NCBI RefSeq assembly: GCF_003056055.1 | Contig: NZ_PYFP01000001.1 | Span: forward strand, 62,001 to 126,000 | Source: Glaciimonas sp. PCH181 | Lineage (GTDB): Bacteria; Pseudomonadota; Gammaproteobacteria; Burkholderiales; Burkholderiaceae_D | DNA length: 64,000 bases | Direction: 5' to 3' | Part shown: positions 17,578 to 26,461 of the stretch, in pieces | How the letters are laid out: each line of letters opens with the position of its first letter | Numbering within the stretch: the first letter of the stretch is position 1 | Notes under the pieces: model-generated | Databases searched by the model: none | What the model saw: only the letters and a program-made list of their open reading frames with translations | What the model was told of the DNA's origin: nothing | Made by a program: the position numbers and the translations under genes

Positions 17578-19026
17578 GTGGAATTTCAAAAATCACCGGC
17601 ATCGAACATCGGACCGGAGCACCAAGCATTGCCTGCATCACCTATTATGACGACACATAAATCGCTGTTGCAGCGGTGTGTCGGATATTGCGTGTATCTT
17701 TTCGAACGACTTATGCCAGATCCGTTCGTGATTGTGATTCTGCTCTCGGTGTTCACTGCAGTGTGCGCGCTTGTATTTGCGCCACGGGGCACGCCATCGA
17801 ATATTCTCGCCGGTTGGTATAAAGGTATTTTTGGCATTTTCACATTCGCCTTTCAGATGGTATTAGTGCTGGTGACCGGTTACGCGCTGGCAAATGCACC
17901 GGTGATTAAAGCCGGGCTACGTCGGCTTAGCCTTCTTGCGACTGGCCCTTGCTCGGCGGTCGTGCTTGTCTTCACCATTGGGGCCGTCGCGACTTTCCTT
18001 AATTGGGGTTTCGGTTTGGTCGTCGGTGCGATGCTGGCCAAGCAAGTCGCTCAGCGAGTACGGGTCGATTTCGCTTGGCTGGTTGCCGCTGGCTATAGCG
18101 CGTGGGTGATTTGGGCGTTCACCGGCCTTTCGAGCTCGATTGCATTGTCGATCGCCTCACCGGGCAACCCGTTGAATCTGGTCGAACAAATAACGCACGC
18201 AGTAGCACCCCTGTCACAGACGGTGTTTGCTGCCTGGAACTTGATCCCGGGATTAGTCGCAATGGTGCTGATCCCGTTGATATTCATCCTGATGCGACCA
18301 GCCGATGCAGACATCATCGCGGCAGATCCTGATGCTCTGGCAGCCGCTGATGAGGCGGCCGCTAAACCTGTCGTGCGTGGCAATACGCCGGCCGGTATAG
18401 TGGAAAACTCCCGAATCTGCGGGCTGGCGTTCGTCCTCGCAGGCGCTGCTTATCTAGCGATGGAGTGGCGTCAGCATGGCGTAAGTCTCGATATCAACAC
18501 CGTAATATTTATTTTCCTTCTTGCCGGCTTGGGTCTGCATGGCAGCCCGGTCAGGTACGTGTTTGCAGTCACTGAAGCTGCGAAAGTCACCGGGCCTATG
18601 CTGCTGCAATACCCGTTCTATGGCGGCATCATGGGCATTATGTCGGCCACTGGATTGGCCGATGCCCTGGCGTCGACATATATCCATTTTGCATCGAGCA
18701 CAACCTTGCCGTTCTTCAGCTATCTGGGCTCGGTGCTGATCACGCTGTTCATCCCGAGCGGCGGGGGACATTGGGCGGTGCAAGGTCCTTTCACTATTCC
18801 TGCAGCAGTGACACTTGGAGCCTCAATACCGGGCACCTCAATGGCGATTGCAGCGGGTGAATTAGCCGGAAGTTTACTGCAACCGTTTTGGGCTATCCCG
18901 GTAGTCGCAATTGCCGGCATTGGTGTGCAGCGCGTACTCGGGTTCACGCTCGTCATATTTCTCACGATAGGAAGCTTGTTTGCCCTAAGTTATCTTTTTA
19001 TCGTACCCGTATTTGCTGCGCCCTAA
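17578..19026 (+). CDS. AtoE/TIGR00366-type short-chain fatty acid transporter, copy 1
   Basis: A 482-residue inner-membrane protein with about 12 hydrophobic segments and family motifs FERLMPDPFVIVILLSVF, NWGFGLVVGAMLAKQVAQR, YPFYGGIMGIMSATGLADAL and FIPSGGGHWAVQGPF. The family (E. coli AtoE) takes up short-chain fatty acids. GTG at 17578 has GGAG about 7 bp upstream. Copy 2 at 22.2 kb shares these motifs. The end of this gene overlaps the longest frame of the CoA-transferase, whose likely start is 35 bp beyond the stop, so they are co-transcribed. A short 2-enoic or hydroxy acid substrate is inferred from neighbours. Confidence 0.9.
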   Translation: MEFQKSPASNIGPEHQALPASPIMTTHKSLLQRCVGYCVYLFERLMPDPFVIVILLSVFTAVCALVFAPRGTPSNILAGWYKGIFGIFTFAFQMVLVLVTGYALANAPVIKAGLRRLSLLATGPCSAVVLVFTIGAVATFLNWGFGLVVGAMLAKQVAQRVRVDFAWLVAAGYSAWVIWAFTGLSSSIALSIASPGNPLNLVEQITHAVAPLSQTVFAAWNLIPGLVAMVLIPLIFILMRPADADIIAADPDALAAADEAAAKPVVRGNTPAGIVENSRICGLAFVLAGAAYLAMEWRQHGVSLDINTVIFIFLLAGLGLHGSPVRYVFAVTEAAKVTGPMLLQYPFYGGIMGIMSATGLADALASTYIHFASSTTLPFFSYLGSVLITLFIPSGGGHWAVQGPFTIPAAVTLGASIPGTSMAIAAGELAGSLLQPFWAIPVVAIAGIGVQRVLGFTLVIFLTIGSLFALSYLFIVPVFAAP

Positions 19027-19060
19027 GCGCGACACAACAGTCCCACGGATAGGAAAGCAC

Positions 19061-20230
19061 ATGGACCAAACTCTCGCATTAGATAGTATTCAAGTCATCG
19101 AAATCTGCAACGTCGCTGCCGGTCCCTATTGCGGCATGCTGCTCGCAGACATGGGCGCAGACGTCATTAAAATAGAGCATCCGGAGGGCGGTGATACATT
19201 GCGCGCGTGGCCGCCGATTACCGATGGTTTCAGCGAGAATTTCGCCTCGCTTAATCGCAACAAGCGGTCAGTCGCACTTGATCTGAAAAACGACGATGAT
19301 GTGCAGCTCGCACGCGAATTAATCCGCTATGCGGACGTGCTTATCGAGAATAATCGACCCGGTGTAATGGATCGGTTAGGCCTCGGCTACGCGGCGATGA
19401 ACGAGCTTAATCCGCGGCTTGTGTATTGCTCGATTTCTGCTTACGGCCAGTCAGGCCCACGTGCGCAGGAAGGCGGTTTCGATCTGACCATTCAGGCAAT
19501 GAGCGGGATCATGAGCATCACAGGGGAGCCGGATGGCGCGCCCGCAAAGTGCGGTGTTCCGCTTGCCGATTTCTCGGCTGGTTTGTATGCGGCTTTTTCG
19601 ATCGCCTCGGTATTGCGCACGGTCGAGCAGACGGGCTGCGGCACACATATCGATATATCCATGCTCGGAGCAACATTGGGCATTGCAGCGTTGCAGACAT
19701 CCGAATATTTTGGCAGCGGACGTGACCCTGTTAAGTTGGGGTCTGCACATCCCCGTAACGCTCCCTACCAAGCGTTTCGGTGCCGCGATGGATATTTCGG
19801 CATGGCGGCTGGCAACAACGCGCTATGGAAATGCGTTTGCGTTGCGCTTGACCATCCGGAATGGTTGTCCGATGACCGTTTCAGCACGCCTACCACTCGC
19901 GCCCGGCATCAGAATGAACTTAGAGAGATGCTAGAAGCGCTATTTGTCGGCGACGATGCAGCTTCCTGGTTGGTACTGTTTCGCGCCGCTGGCGTTCCAT
20001 GCGCACCGATAAATCGGTATTCCGACGTGCTGGCAGACATCCAGGTAGATCACATGGGGTGGGTCCAACCGCTCACTTTGCCAAATGGCGCTCAAACGCA
20101 GACGTTTGGTTCACCCATCCGTTTATCGGGCCACAATTTGCCTATTCGTCGTCCGCCACCGGCGCTTGGGGAGCATAGCGCTGAAATCCTCGCATCCCTA
20201 TTCCCGGTCGTTGCGAAGGAAGCGTCATGA
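19061..20230 (+). CDS. CaiB/BaiF class III CoA-transferase
   Basis: A 389-residue enzyme transferring CoA between carboxylic acids. Family motifs are ICNVAAGPYCGMLLADMGADVIKIE near the N-terminus, LNRNKRSVALDLK, ENNRPGVMDRLGLGY and GGFDLTIQAMSG, where D141 is the expected catalytic aspartate that carries the acyl anhydride. The ATG at 19061 is preferred because GATAGGAAAG precedes it; an upstream in-frame ATG would overlap the transporter. The downstream crotonase overlaps by ATGA. The family includes crotonobetainyl-CoA and formyl-CoA transferases and AcuN-like acrylate CoA-transferases. Activation of the acid imported by the adjacent transporter is the likely role. Confidence 0.9.
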   Translation: MDQTLALDSIQVIEICNVAAGPYCGMLLADMGADVIKIEHPEGGDTLRAWPPITDGFSENFASLNRNKRSVALDLKNDDDVQLARELIRYADVLIENNRPGVMDRLGLGYAAMNELNPRLVYCSISAYGQSGPRAQEGGFDLTIQAMSGIMSITGEPDGAPAKCGVPLADFSAGLYAAFSIASVLRTVEQTGCGTHIDISMLGATLGIAALQTSEYFGSGRDPVKLGSAHPRNAPYQAFRCRDGYFGMAAGNNALWKCVCVALDHPEWLSDDRFSTPTTRARHQNELREMLEALFVGDDAASWLVLFRAAGVPCAPINRYSDVLADIQVDHMGWVQPLTLPNGAQTQTFGSPIRLSGHNLPIRRPPPALGEHSAEILASLFPVVAKEAS

Positions 20231-20946
20231 CAGACTTACTCGAAATTGATCGGGATCAAGACTGCTGGACGTTTACGCTGAACCGCCCGGACAAGATGAA
20301 TGCACTTAGCGCGCCGTTGGTGGAGGCGCTCCTTGAGGGGGTTGAGAATGCACATGTTAGCGGTGCTCGGGTATTGGTGTTTCGTGGATGCGGCAAGAAT
20401 CTTAGCGCGGGCTTTGATTTCGGTGGCCTTGATAGCCAGAGTGATGGCGATCTCTTGTTGCGCTTTGTCAGGATCGAGACCTTGCTGCATACAGTCGCTT
20501 CCTCGCCATGCCTGACAGTCGCATTCGCCCACGGTAGAAATTTTGGCGCCGGTGTTGATCTGTTCGCCGTATGCAGGCAGCGCTATAGCACCGCAGACGC
20601 GCGCTTCCGAATGCCAGGACTCAAGTTTGGGCTGGTTTTGGGGTCTCGACGCTTTGCCGATCTGGTAGGGCTGGAAAAAGCGCTGGAAATTCTACAGCAA
20701 GGGCGCATCATCCTTGCAGGCGAGGCCATTGAGATTGGGCTGGCGACGCATCTGCTTGAGGAGGGAGAATGGTCGGATGCCATCACGGATGCGCAACGCG
20801 TTGCGCGGGGACTTGATCGGACTACGCAACAACAGCTATATCAGGCGCTTGACAAAGAAATGCCTGACCGCGATCTCGCGTCGGTCGTGCGATCTGCGGC
20901 AAGACCGGGTTTAAAAAGCCGCATCACGGATTATTTAACTCAGTAA
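20227..20946 (+). CDS. Enoyl-CoA hydratase/isomerase family protein, atypical active site
   Basis: A 239-residue crotonase-fold protein starting in an ATGA overlap with the CoA-transferase, so the two are translationally coupled. The oxyanion-hole region LSAGFDFGGL is present. Where standard hydratases have their two catalytic glutamates, this protein has GAGVDLFAVCR (Asp instead of the first Glu) and FRMPGLKFG (Gly instead of the second). It is also shorter than the usual 255-260. It may therefore be an isomerase, hydrolase or lyase rather than a water-adding hydratase, or a non-catalytic partner. Confidence 0.85.
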   Translation: MTDLLEIDRDQDCWTFTLNRPDKMNALSAPLVEALLEGVENAHVSGARVLVFRGCGKNLSAGFDFGGLDSQSDGDLLLRFVRIETLLHTVASSPCLTVAFAHGRNFGAGVDLFAVCRQRYSTADARFRMPGLKFGLVLGSRRFADLVGLEKALEILQQGRIILAGEAIEIGLATHLLEEGEWSDAITDAQRVARGLDRTTQQQLYQALDKEMPDRDLASVVRSAARPGLKSRITDYLTQ

Positions 20947-21071
20947 TAGTCCAGTCATCTACGTTGCGGTAAGCACCAGGCGGCGCGATTGATCCGGCTC
21001 AAATGTTAGCCAAATGCATCAGAAAACGTCTCCTAATGCATCTTGGCTTAAGCCAGGCTATCGCACCTGTT

Positions 21072-21713
21072 TCAACTCGTTGCGTTCTCTGGCTTAATCG
21101 GCTGTAAATGCTTGAGGTGCTCAATGAAAGCATTGCTTGCATCGTCTAGAGGTGCGCTGGATTTCTCAAGCTTCGAGCACAGCACAGCCCCTTCCCAGGC
21201 GATCCAGAAATAGCGCGCAAGTGCCTCACTGTTGGCATCGGCCCGTAGATGGCCTGTTACTTTTGCTTCGTCAAGGCAGGCTTGAATACGTTGACGCCAA
21301 TCCGTCAGTACGCTAAGGAGCGCGAGTCGAAATTTATCGTCCAATGCGGCCAGCTCCTGGCCCAAATTTCCGATCAGGCAACCTCGCTTGTAATCAAATC
21401 GCGCCATTCCTGCTGTAGCATCTAATGTGAAAGCCTTGATACGGTCTAAAGGTTGAATTGATGAGTCCGTCAGTATGCGATCAAGCTTGTGCGCAAAATA
21501 ATCGGCATACCCCTCAATCACCGCGAGCGTGTAGGTTTCTTTGTTTTCGAAGTAGTAATAAAAAGATCCTTTCGGAACGCCAGCAGCTTTAACGACTTCG
21601 TCGAGCGGTGTGTTGTGGAAACCTTTTTCCGTAAAGATTTCGACGCCAATGCGAATGAGTTCCGCGCGTTTTCCTTTATCACGGGGTGCAGATGCTGCGG
21701 GATTTTTAGCCAT
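21072..21713 (-). CDS. TetR-family regulator, AcuR-like
   Basis: A 213-residue repressor. The N-terminal helix-turn-helix reads FTEKGFHNTPLDEVVKAAGVPKGSFYYYF in segments, and the ligand domain includes RGCLIGNLGQELAA, typical of the TetR_C_13 type that includes AcuR, the acrylate-responsive repressor. It is divergent from the second AtoE-type gene. Two inverted copies of an 18-bp operator lie in the gap, and a third precedes the acuI-like gene, so autoregulation and control of both are expected. AcuR identity is inferred from fold, operators and the neighbouring acuI; the inducer is not proven. Confidence 0.88.
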   Translation of the reverse strand: MAKNPAASAPRDKGKRAELIRIGVEIFTEKGFHNTPLDEVVKAAGVPKGSFYYYFENKETYTLAVIEGYADYFAHKLDRILTDSSIQPLDRIKAFTLDATAGMARFDYKRGCLIGNLGQELAALDDKFRLALLSVLTDWRQRIQACLDEAKVTGHLRADANSEALARYFWIAWEGAVLCSKLEKSSAPLDDASNAFIEHLKHLQPIKPENATS

Positions 21714-21959
21714 TTGTGGTTCCGGTTGGCGATGCCATCAGGTGGGCGATTGTATGAGCGGTCATGCGTAAAATTTAGGCATAGTTTCCGCATTCAAATC
21801 CGATCAAGGACTCCGCATTTATTTTTTCTGCGTTGTAGGCGTCGAATCGCTTTTCCGTTTTCAATGCTAGGTTGTATTCATTTCCCCCGGGCAAGGTCTC
21901 GCACGGAAAACCCAGCAACTCAAACATCAAATATTTTCTTGAGGAATCATAATAGTTTA

Positions 21960-21977
21960 TAACTGACTGGTCAACTA
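21960..21977. promoter_or_regulatory. TetR operator site O1
   Basis: TAACTGACTGGTCAACTA is the exact reverse complement of site O2 at 22093-22110. It is a near-palindrome around TTGACyrGTCAA and lies about 250 bp upstream of the TetR start codon, in the divergent gap. Confidence 0.75.
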
Positions 21978-22092
21978 AATCTAGAAATTCGGTTGAATCC
22001 GTTATTGTGAGTGGCTTGGAACAGAGGCAAGATGCACAGCATCCTCTCGATAGCATAGCTAAATCCCCTCTGTACCTGTCTTTGAAAATCTA

Positions 22093-22110
22093 TAGTTGAC
22101 CAGTCAGTTA
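22093..22110. promoter_or_regulatory. TetR operator site O2
   Basis: TAGTTGACCAGTCAGTTA, the inverted copy of O1, lies about 130 bp upstream of the second AtoE-type gene and just ahead of an AT-rich stretch (TATAAATATG) that may hold its promoter. The 525-bp gap between the divergent genes holds no convincing ORF. Confidence 0.75.
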
Positions 22111-22238
22111 TTAGTGGGTATAAATATGCCCAGTGGCTGATTTAGATTTGCTCGTTAGAAGCGAACTGTCGGCCACTAGCTCAAACAAGCTCGTCAAGTT
22201 TGAGTAAAAACCCACATTCATAAATATTAAGGAGACAA

Positions 22239-23642
22239 GTGGTGGAAAAAATAATTTCGGACAACGCGTCGCGGCGAGATGGCGACGGATTTCTCAGCGC
22301 CGCACTGCAGCGGTTTGCAAGAATTTGCGTAATGATCGTCGAACGGATCATGCCTGATCCCTTTGTCATTGCCATTTTGCTGACAGTGCTGACCTGCGTT
22401 TTGGCTTATTTTTTAGCGCCGCATGCCTCGGTTCCCCAAGTATTGACAAGCTGGGTCGACGGTGTTTTCAAAATCGCCAGCTTTGCCTTTCTGGTCGCGC
22501 TGACACTGGTAACCGGTCACGCCCTATCGACCTCCAAACCGGTGGCTAGTCTTCTTAAAACGATTGCACAGATCCCGACTACAAAACAAGGGGCGATGAC
22601 CCTGACATTCTTGGTTTCGATGACGGCTGGCCTGTTGAATTGGGCTGTTGGCCTCGTTGTCTCGGCGCTATTTGCGCGAGAAATAGCGAAACGTATGCGT
22701 GTAGATTTTGCATGGTTGGTAGCGGCCGCTTATGCTGGCTGGTCATTCTATGTGTGCGGCATTTCCAGCTCGATCGCGCTGGTGAGTGCTAGCAAAGGTT
22801 CGCCTCTCAATGTGATAGAGAAAATCACGGGAAACGTGCTTCCGATGAAGGAGTTTTTGTTTTCTCCGTTGAACTACATACCTTTGATTATTCTGGCGAT
22901 CGTTCTTCCCCTGGTATTTCGCGCAATGATGCCCAGCGATGCGGAGACGATTGCAGCAGACCCAGTCCGTCTTAAAGCTGAAGATGCGGTGATCCCGGAA
23001 GAAAGTGCATCGCATACTATTGCCGGAATGCTCGACCATGCATGGATACTTAATCTTGCGCTGGTAGGGCTTGGCCTGGCATACATTGGGCTGAAAATAT
23101 CAGAGGGCGCATTTGCGATGGATTTGAATATGTTAGTTCTCATATTTCTGTTGCTGGGCTTGTTGATGCATTGGACGCCAAAGGCTTATGTACGCGCCAT
23201 AAACAATGCGGCTCGTGTGACAGGACCGATTCTGCTGCAGTTCCCTATTTACGGCGGAATTATGGGCATCATGTCGGCCACCGGATTGGCGGACGTTATC
23301 GCCCAATGGTTCATTAGTTTTTCAACGACGCAAACGCTGCCATTTTGGAGTTTTGTATCGTCCGTGATCATTAGTATGTTCATACCGAGCGCGGGTGGTC
23401 ACTGGGTAGTTCAGGCACCGTTTGTGGTTGCGGCTGCAGAGCATCTACATGTTGCGCAGGGTGCGGTGGCGATTGCAGTTGCACTAGGCGAGAGCGCTGC
23501 CGACATGATTCAGCCTATGTGGGTCATTCCGCTGTTGGCAATTGCCGGTGTGGGCATGGGGCGTGTCATGGGTTATACCGTCGTGGCTTTTTTCATCATG
23601 TGCGCAGTAATGGGCGGCACTTTACTTTTTTTCCCGAATTAG
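22239..23642 (+). CDS. AtoE/TIGR00366-type short-chain fatty acid transporter, copy 2
   Basis: A 467-residue inner-membrane protein with the same motifs as copy 1: VERIMPDPFVIAILLTVL, LNWAVGLVVSALFAREIAKR, FPIYGGIMGIMSATGLADVI and FIPSAGGHWVVQAPF. Two consecutive GTG codons (22239, 22242) could start it; AAGGAG lies 7 bp before the second, which is favoured by spacing. It is divergent from the TetR gene and behind operator O2. The two copies differ clearly in sequence, so this is not a recent duplication; they may import different short acids or respond to different signals. Confidence 0.9.
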   Translation: MVEKIISDNASRRDGDGFLSAALQRFARICVMIVERIMPDPFVIAILLTVLTCVLAYFLAPHASVPQVLTSWVDGVFKIASFAFLVALTLVTGHALSTSKPVASLLKTIAQIPTTKQGAMTLTFLVSMTAGLLNWAVGLVVSALFAREIAKRMRVDFAWLVAAAYAGWSFYVCGISSSIALVSASKGSPLNVIEKITGNVLPMKEFLFSPLNYIPLIILAIVLPLVFRAMMPSDAETIAADPVRLKAEDAVIPEESASHTIAGMLDHAWILNLALVGLGLAYIGLKISEGAFAMDLNMLVLIFLLLGLLMHWTPKAYVRAINNAARVTGPILLQFPIYGGIMGIMSATGLADVIAQWFISFSTTQTLPFWSFVSSVIISMFIPSAGGHWVVQAPFVVAAAEHLHVAQGAVAIAVALGESAADMIQPMWVIPLLAIAGVGMGRVMGYTVVAFFIMCAVMGGTLLFFPN

Positions 23643-23766
23643 GCCGCAGTTGTACGATTAATGATTTATCTAAAAGTGACGTAAAAAATGGACGAGTTCA
23701 ACTGCTCGTGAATTTCAAAGGATAGCAATGTTGACATCACTTGAAGCCAAACTCTGTCCAAATAAA

Positions 23767-23784
23767 TATTTGACTAGTCAACTA
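23767..23784. promoter_or_regulatory. TetR operator site O3 upstream of acuI-like gene
   Basis: TATTTGACTAGTCAACTA contains the perfect palindrome TTGACTAGTCAA at 23770-23781 and matches O1 at 15 of 18 positions. It lies about 92 bp before the acuI-like start codon, within the 233-bp gap after the transporter, indicating a second regulated promoter inside the block. Confidence 0.8.
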
Positions 23785-23875
23785 GCAAGTTGCATATAGT
23801 GGTGGGTGCTGCGCAAATACGCCTGCATCTGCCTCTTTTCCGGGATAAATCCCACTTAAAATTAAGGAGACTCTA

Positions 23876-24877
23876 ATGTCGCAAAACAAATTTCAAGCCC
23901 TGGTTCTTCGCGAAGAAGACAAGAAAACCAATGCCTCCATTGAGACACTAGCTCTTGACGCGCTGCCTGATGAAGATACGCTGATTAAAGTTGACTATTC
24001 CACGCTGAACTACAAAGATGCGCTGGCGATCACCGGCAAGGGCAAGATTGTACGGACCTGGCCAATGGTGCCGGGAGTCGACTTTGCCGGGACTGTCGTT
24101 GAATCCAGTAACCCGCAATACAAGCCGGGGACCAGAGTGGTACTGACCGGATGGAGTGTCGGTGAAAAATATTGGGGCGGTTACAGCCAGTACCAGCGTG
24201 TCAAAAGCGACTGGTTAGTCCCGCTGCCGGAAGGACTCACTACGCGGCAGGCGATGATGATCGGTACTGCAGGTTTCACGGCAATGCTCTGCGTTAATGC
24301 GCTGCAAGCGGCCAATATCACGCCGCAAAGCGGGCCAGTGCTAGTCACAGGTGCTGCCGGGGGAGTCGGGAGCGTAGCGGTCGCCATTCTCACAAATCTT
24401 GGCTATTCGGTTACCGCGCTCACGGGCGATCCCGACAAACATACTTATGTAAAACAACTCGGCGCAACCGCATTTGCGGATGGACCGGAGTGGAGCGAGG
24501 CTCCTCGTGCCTTGGAAGCGCAACGGTGGGCTGCCGCGATCGACACTGTAGGCTCTAAAGTGCTGGCACGTGTTCTGGCGGAAATGCACTACGGCGGCGT
24601 TGTCGCTGCGTGTGGTTTAGCTGGCGGGGCCGATCTGTCGACCACCGTCATGCCGTTCATTCTGCGCAGTGTCAGACTGATCGGCGTTGACTCCGTGATG
24701 CTGCCAACCAAAGATCGCGTTAGTGCATGGCAGCGTATCGTCAACGATTTGCCAATGGAAGTGTTGAATGGTATTACGGCGACGACTGTTTCACTGACCG
24801 ACGTTAAGGACGCCGCGGAAGACATGCTGGGCGGAAAACTCAAAGGACGCGTGCTAGTTGATGTTAACGCTGTCTGA
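23876..24877 (+). CDS. acuI: Acrylyl-CoA reductase AcuI/YhdH family
   Basis: A 333-residue zinc-free medium-chain reductase of the YhdH/YhfP/AcuI group. YSTLNYKDALAITGKGKI and PMVPGVDFAGTV in the N-terminal domain are followed by the NADPH-binding VTGAAGGVGSVAV. AcuI reduces the toxic electrophile acrylyl-CoA to propionyl-CoA. AAGGAG precedes the ATG. It has its own operator O3 and is followed 59 bp later by an acyl-CoA ligase. In other bacteria acuI is controlled by AcuR, which fits the TetR gene and operators here. A broader 2-enoyl-CoA reductase role is possible. Confidence 0.85.
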   Translation: MSQNKFQALVLREEDKKTNASIETLALDALPDEDTLIKVDYSTLNYKDALAITGKGKIVRTWPMVPGVDFAGTVVESSNPQYKPGTRVVLTGWSVGEKYWGGYSQYQRVKSDWLVPLPEGLTTRQAMMIGTAGFTAMLCVNALQAANITPQSGPVLVTGAAGGVGSVAVAILTNLGYSVTALTGDPDKHTYVKQLGATAFADGPEWSEAPRALEAQRWAAAIDTVGSKVLARVLAEMHYGGVVAACGLAGGADLSTTVMPFILRSVRLIGVDSVMLPTKDRVSAWQRIVNDLPMEVLNGITATTVSLTDVKDAAEDMLGGKLKGRVLVDVNAV

Positions 24878-24936
24878 TCATTGTGCAGGTAACGCAATGA
24901 TATAAAACCGCTCTAAAAAACAGGATGGAGACTGCT

Positions 24937-26439
24937 GTGCAAATAAAATTAAACATGGGCCTGGGAAATGCGTTGAACAGTGCGTGCGGCAAGTTTGACG
25001 ATGCTGTCGCGCTCACTGGCAAGCATGGTTCGTTGTCATATGCGGCGCTGGCGCGCGAGGCGGAACGCGTATCAGATGCGCTGCGCAACATTGGGATCGG
25101 ACCCAATGAGCCGGTGCATGTCCACGTGTCGAATCATCCACTGGATATAGCGGCATTGCTAGGGGTATGGAATGCGGGCGGTGTCGTGGTTCCGGTACAT
25201 CGCAGCACGCCTGCGGCAGTGGCGGCTAAGGTTCTGGATAAAACCAAGGCGCGATTGATGATTGACATGCAGGCAGCAGCCAACTCTGCAAGCGTCGTGA
25301 CGATGATCACAACGACGTGCCCACCGGACAGGCCGCTGTTGGAGAATGCCGCATTCATTATCTTTACTTCGGGATCCACCGGCACGCCGAAAGGAGTTGT
25401 GGTCTCGCATGATGCGTTTTACGGCAAGATTCAGCAGATCGATAGCTTACTTAATTTTCAACCGTATGAGAATACGTTGCTGGTATTGAATATTACTTTT
25501 AGTTTCGGTCTCTGGATAAGTTTGCTGACATTGATGCGGGGCGGCACGCTAGTCATGGCTGAAAAATTTGATCCAACAACCTTCCTGGGATCACTGGTCG
25601 ATAACAACATCACGCGTGTCGGGATGGTGCCGACAATGATGCGTGTTCTGTTTTCTGATTCAGGATTGCTATCAGAAATCGATCGAGTAGTTACGCAAGA
25701 TAAATTGCGCCAGATTTTAATCGGGGGAGAATCGCTGGGCCATTCGCTTGCATCTACCATCAGACAGCGCTTTTCACGTACTGACCTGATCGACATTTAC
25801 GGATTGACCGAAACGGCGACCTGTGACTTTTTTTCTTTCCCAGAAGATTATGCGAAATATCCTGGCTGCATCGGTCGGCCTTCGCCCAACGTTGGTTTCC
25901 GCATAGTCGACGCTTATGATGCAGCGGTGCCATCGGGCACCTTGGGCGAACTGCAAATACACAGTCCCTATTTGATGAACGGCTATCTGGATGAACCAGA
26001 CCTTACGACCTCGGCCCTTTCGGATGGCTGGCTCAAAACTGGCGACTTAGCGCGACTAGTAGACGACTCGGTGGTTGAACTGATGGGGCGAAGCAAGGAA
26101 ATAATTAGCCGGGGAGGGAACAAGGTTACTCCAGGAGAATTGGAACAATTGTTATGCTCGCACCCCGATATTTCGGCCGCCATGGCCGTGGGCCTTGCGG
26201 ATGCCGTTCTCGGAGAACGTATTCACGTGTTGGTTGTGCCGCGAACTGGTACTTCTCTTGAAATTTCGGCTTTAAAAAAATATCTTGAAAGCCGGTTGGA
26301 AAAATTCAAGCAGCCCGACACTTATTACATATCGGATGAGCTGCCATTAGGACGTACCGGCAAGGCGGATAGAGGGCAGCTCAAGATGATGATCCAATCC
26401 GGTGCCATCGCATCGGCCTCAGCAGCGACTTCGGCTTAA
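24937..26439 (+). CDS. AMP-forming acyl-CoA synthetase
   Basis: A 500-residue member of the adenylate-forming family. It has the P-loop-like FTSGSTGTPKGVV, the adenine-binding DIYGLTETATCDF, the hinge region LKTGDLARL, and the C-terminal LGRTGKADRGQL with the catalytic lysine. It forms an acyl-CoA from acid, ATP and CoA. GTG at 24937 has GGAG 6 bp upstream and is preferred to ATG at 24925, which lacks a spaced ribosome-binding site. Between AcuI and a crotonase it most likely activates acrylate or a similar short acid, a second route beside the CoA-transferase at 19 kb. Confidence 0.88.
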   Translation: MQIKLNMGLGNALNSACGKFDDAVALTGKHGSLSYAALAREAERVSDALRNIGIGPNEPVHVHVSNHPLDIAALLGVWNAGGVVVPVHRSTPAAVAAKVLDKTKARLMIDMQAAANSASVVTMITTTCPPDRPLLENAAFIIFTSGSTGTPKGVVVSHDAFYGKIQQIDSLLNFQPYENTLLVLNITFSFGLWISLLTLMRGGTLVMAEKFDPTTFLGSLVDNNITRVGMVPTMMRVLFSDSGLLSEIDRVVTQDKLRQILIGGESLGHSLASTIRQRFSRTDLIDIYGLTETATCDFFSFPEDYAKYPGCIGRPSPNVGFRIVDAYDAAVPSGTLGELQIHSPYLMNGYLDEPDLTTSALSDGWLKTGDLARLVDDSVVELMGRSKEIISRGGNKVTPGELEQLLCSHPDISAAMAVGLADAVLGERIHVLVVPRTGTSLEISALKKYLESRLEKFKQPDTYYISDELPLGRTGKADRGQLKMMIQSGAIASASAATSA

Positions 26440-26461
26440 CGCGCACATTAAAAGGACCACT

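Noticed and set aside
21775..22056. 93-codon minus-strand frame between the TetR gene and AtoE copy 2
   Set aside because: Covers operator O1, has no Shine-Dalgarno and no family resemblance; the region is better explained as a regulatory gap.
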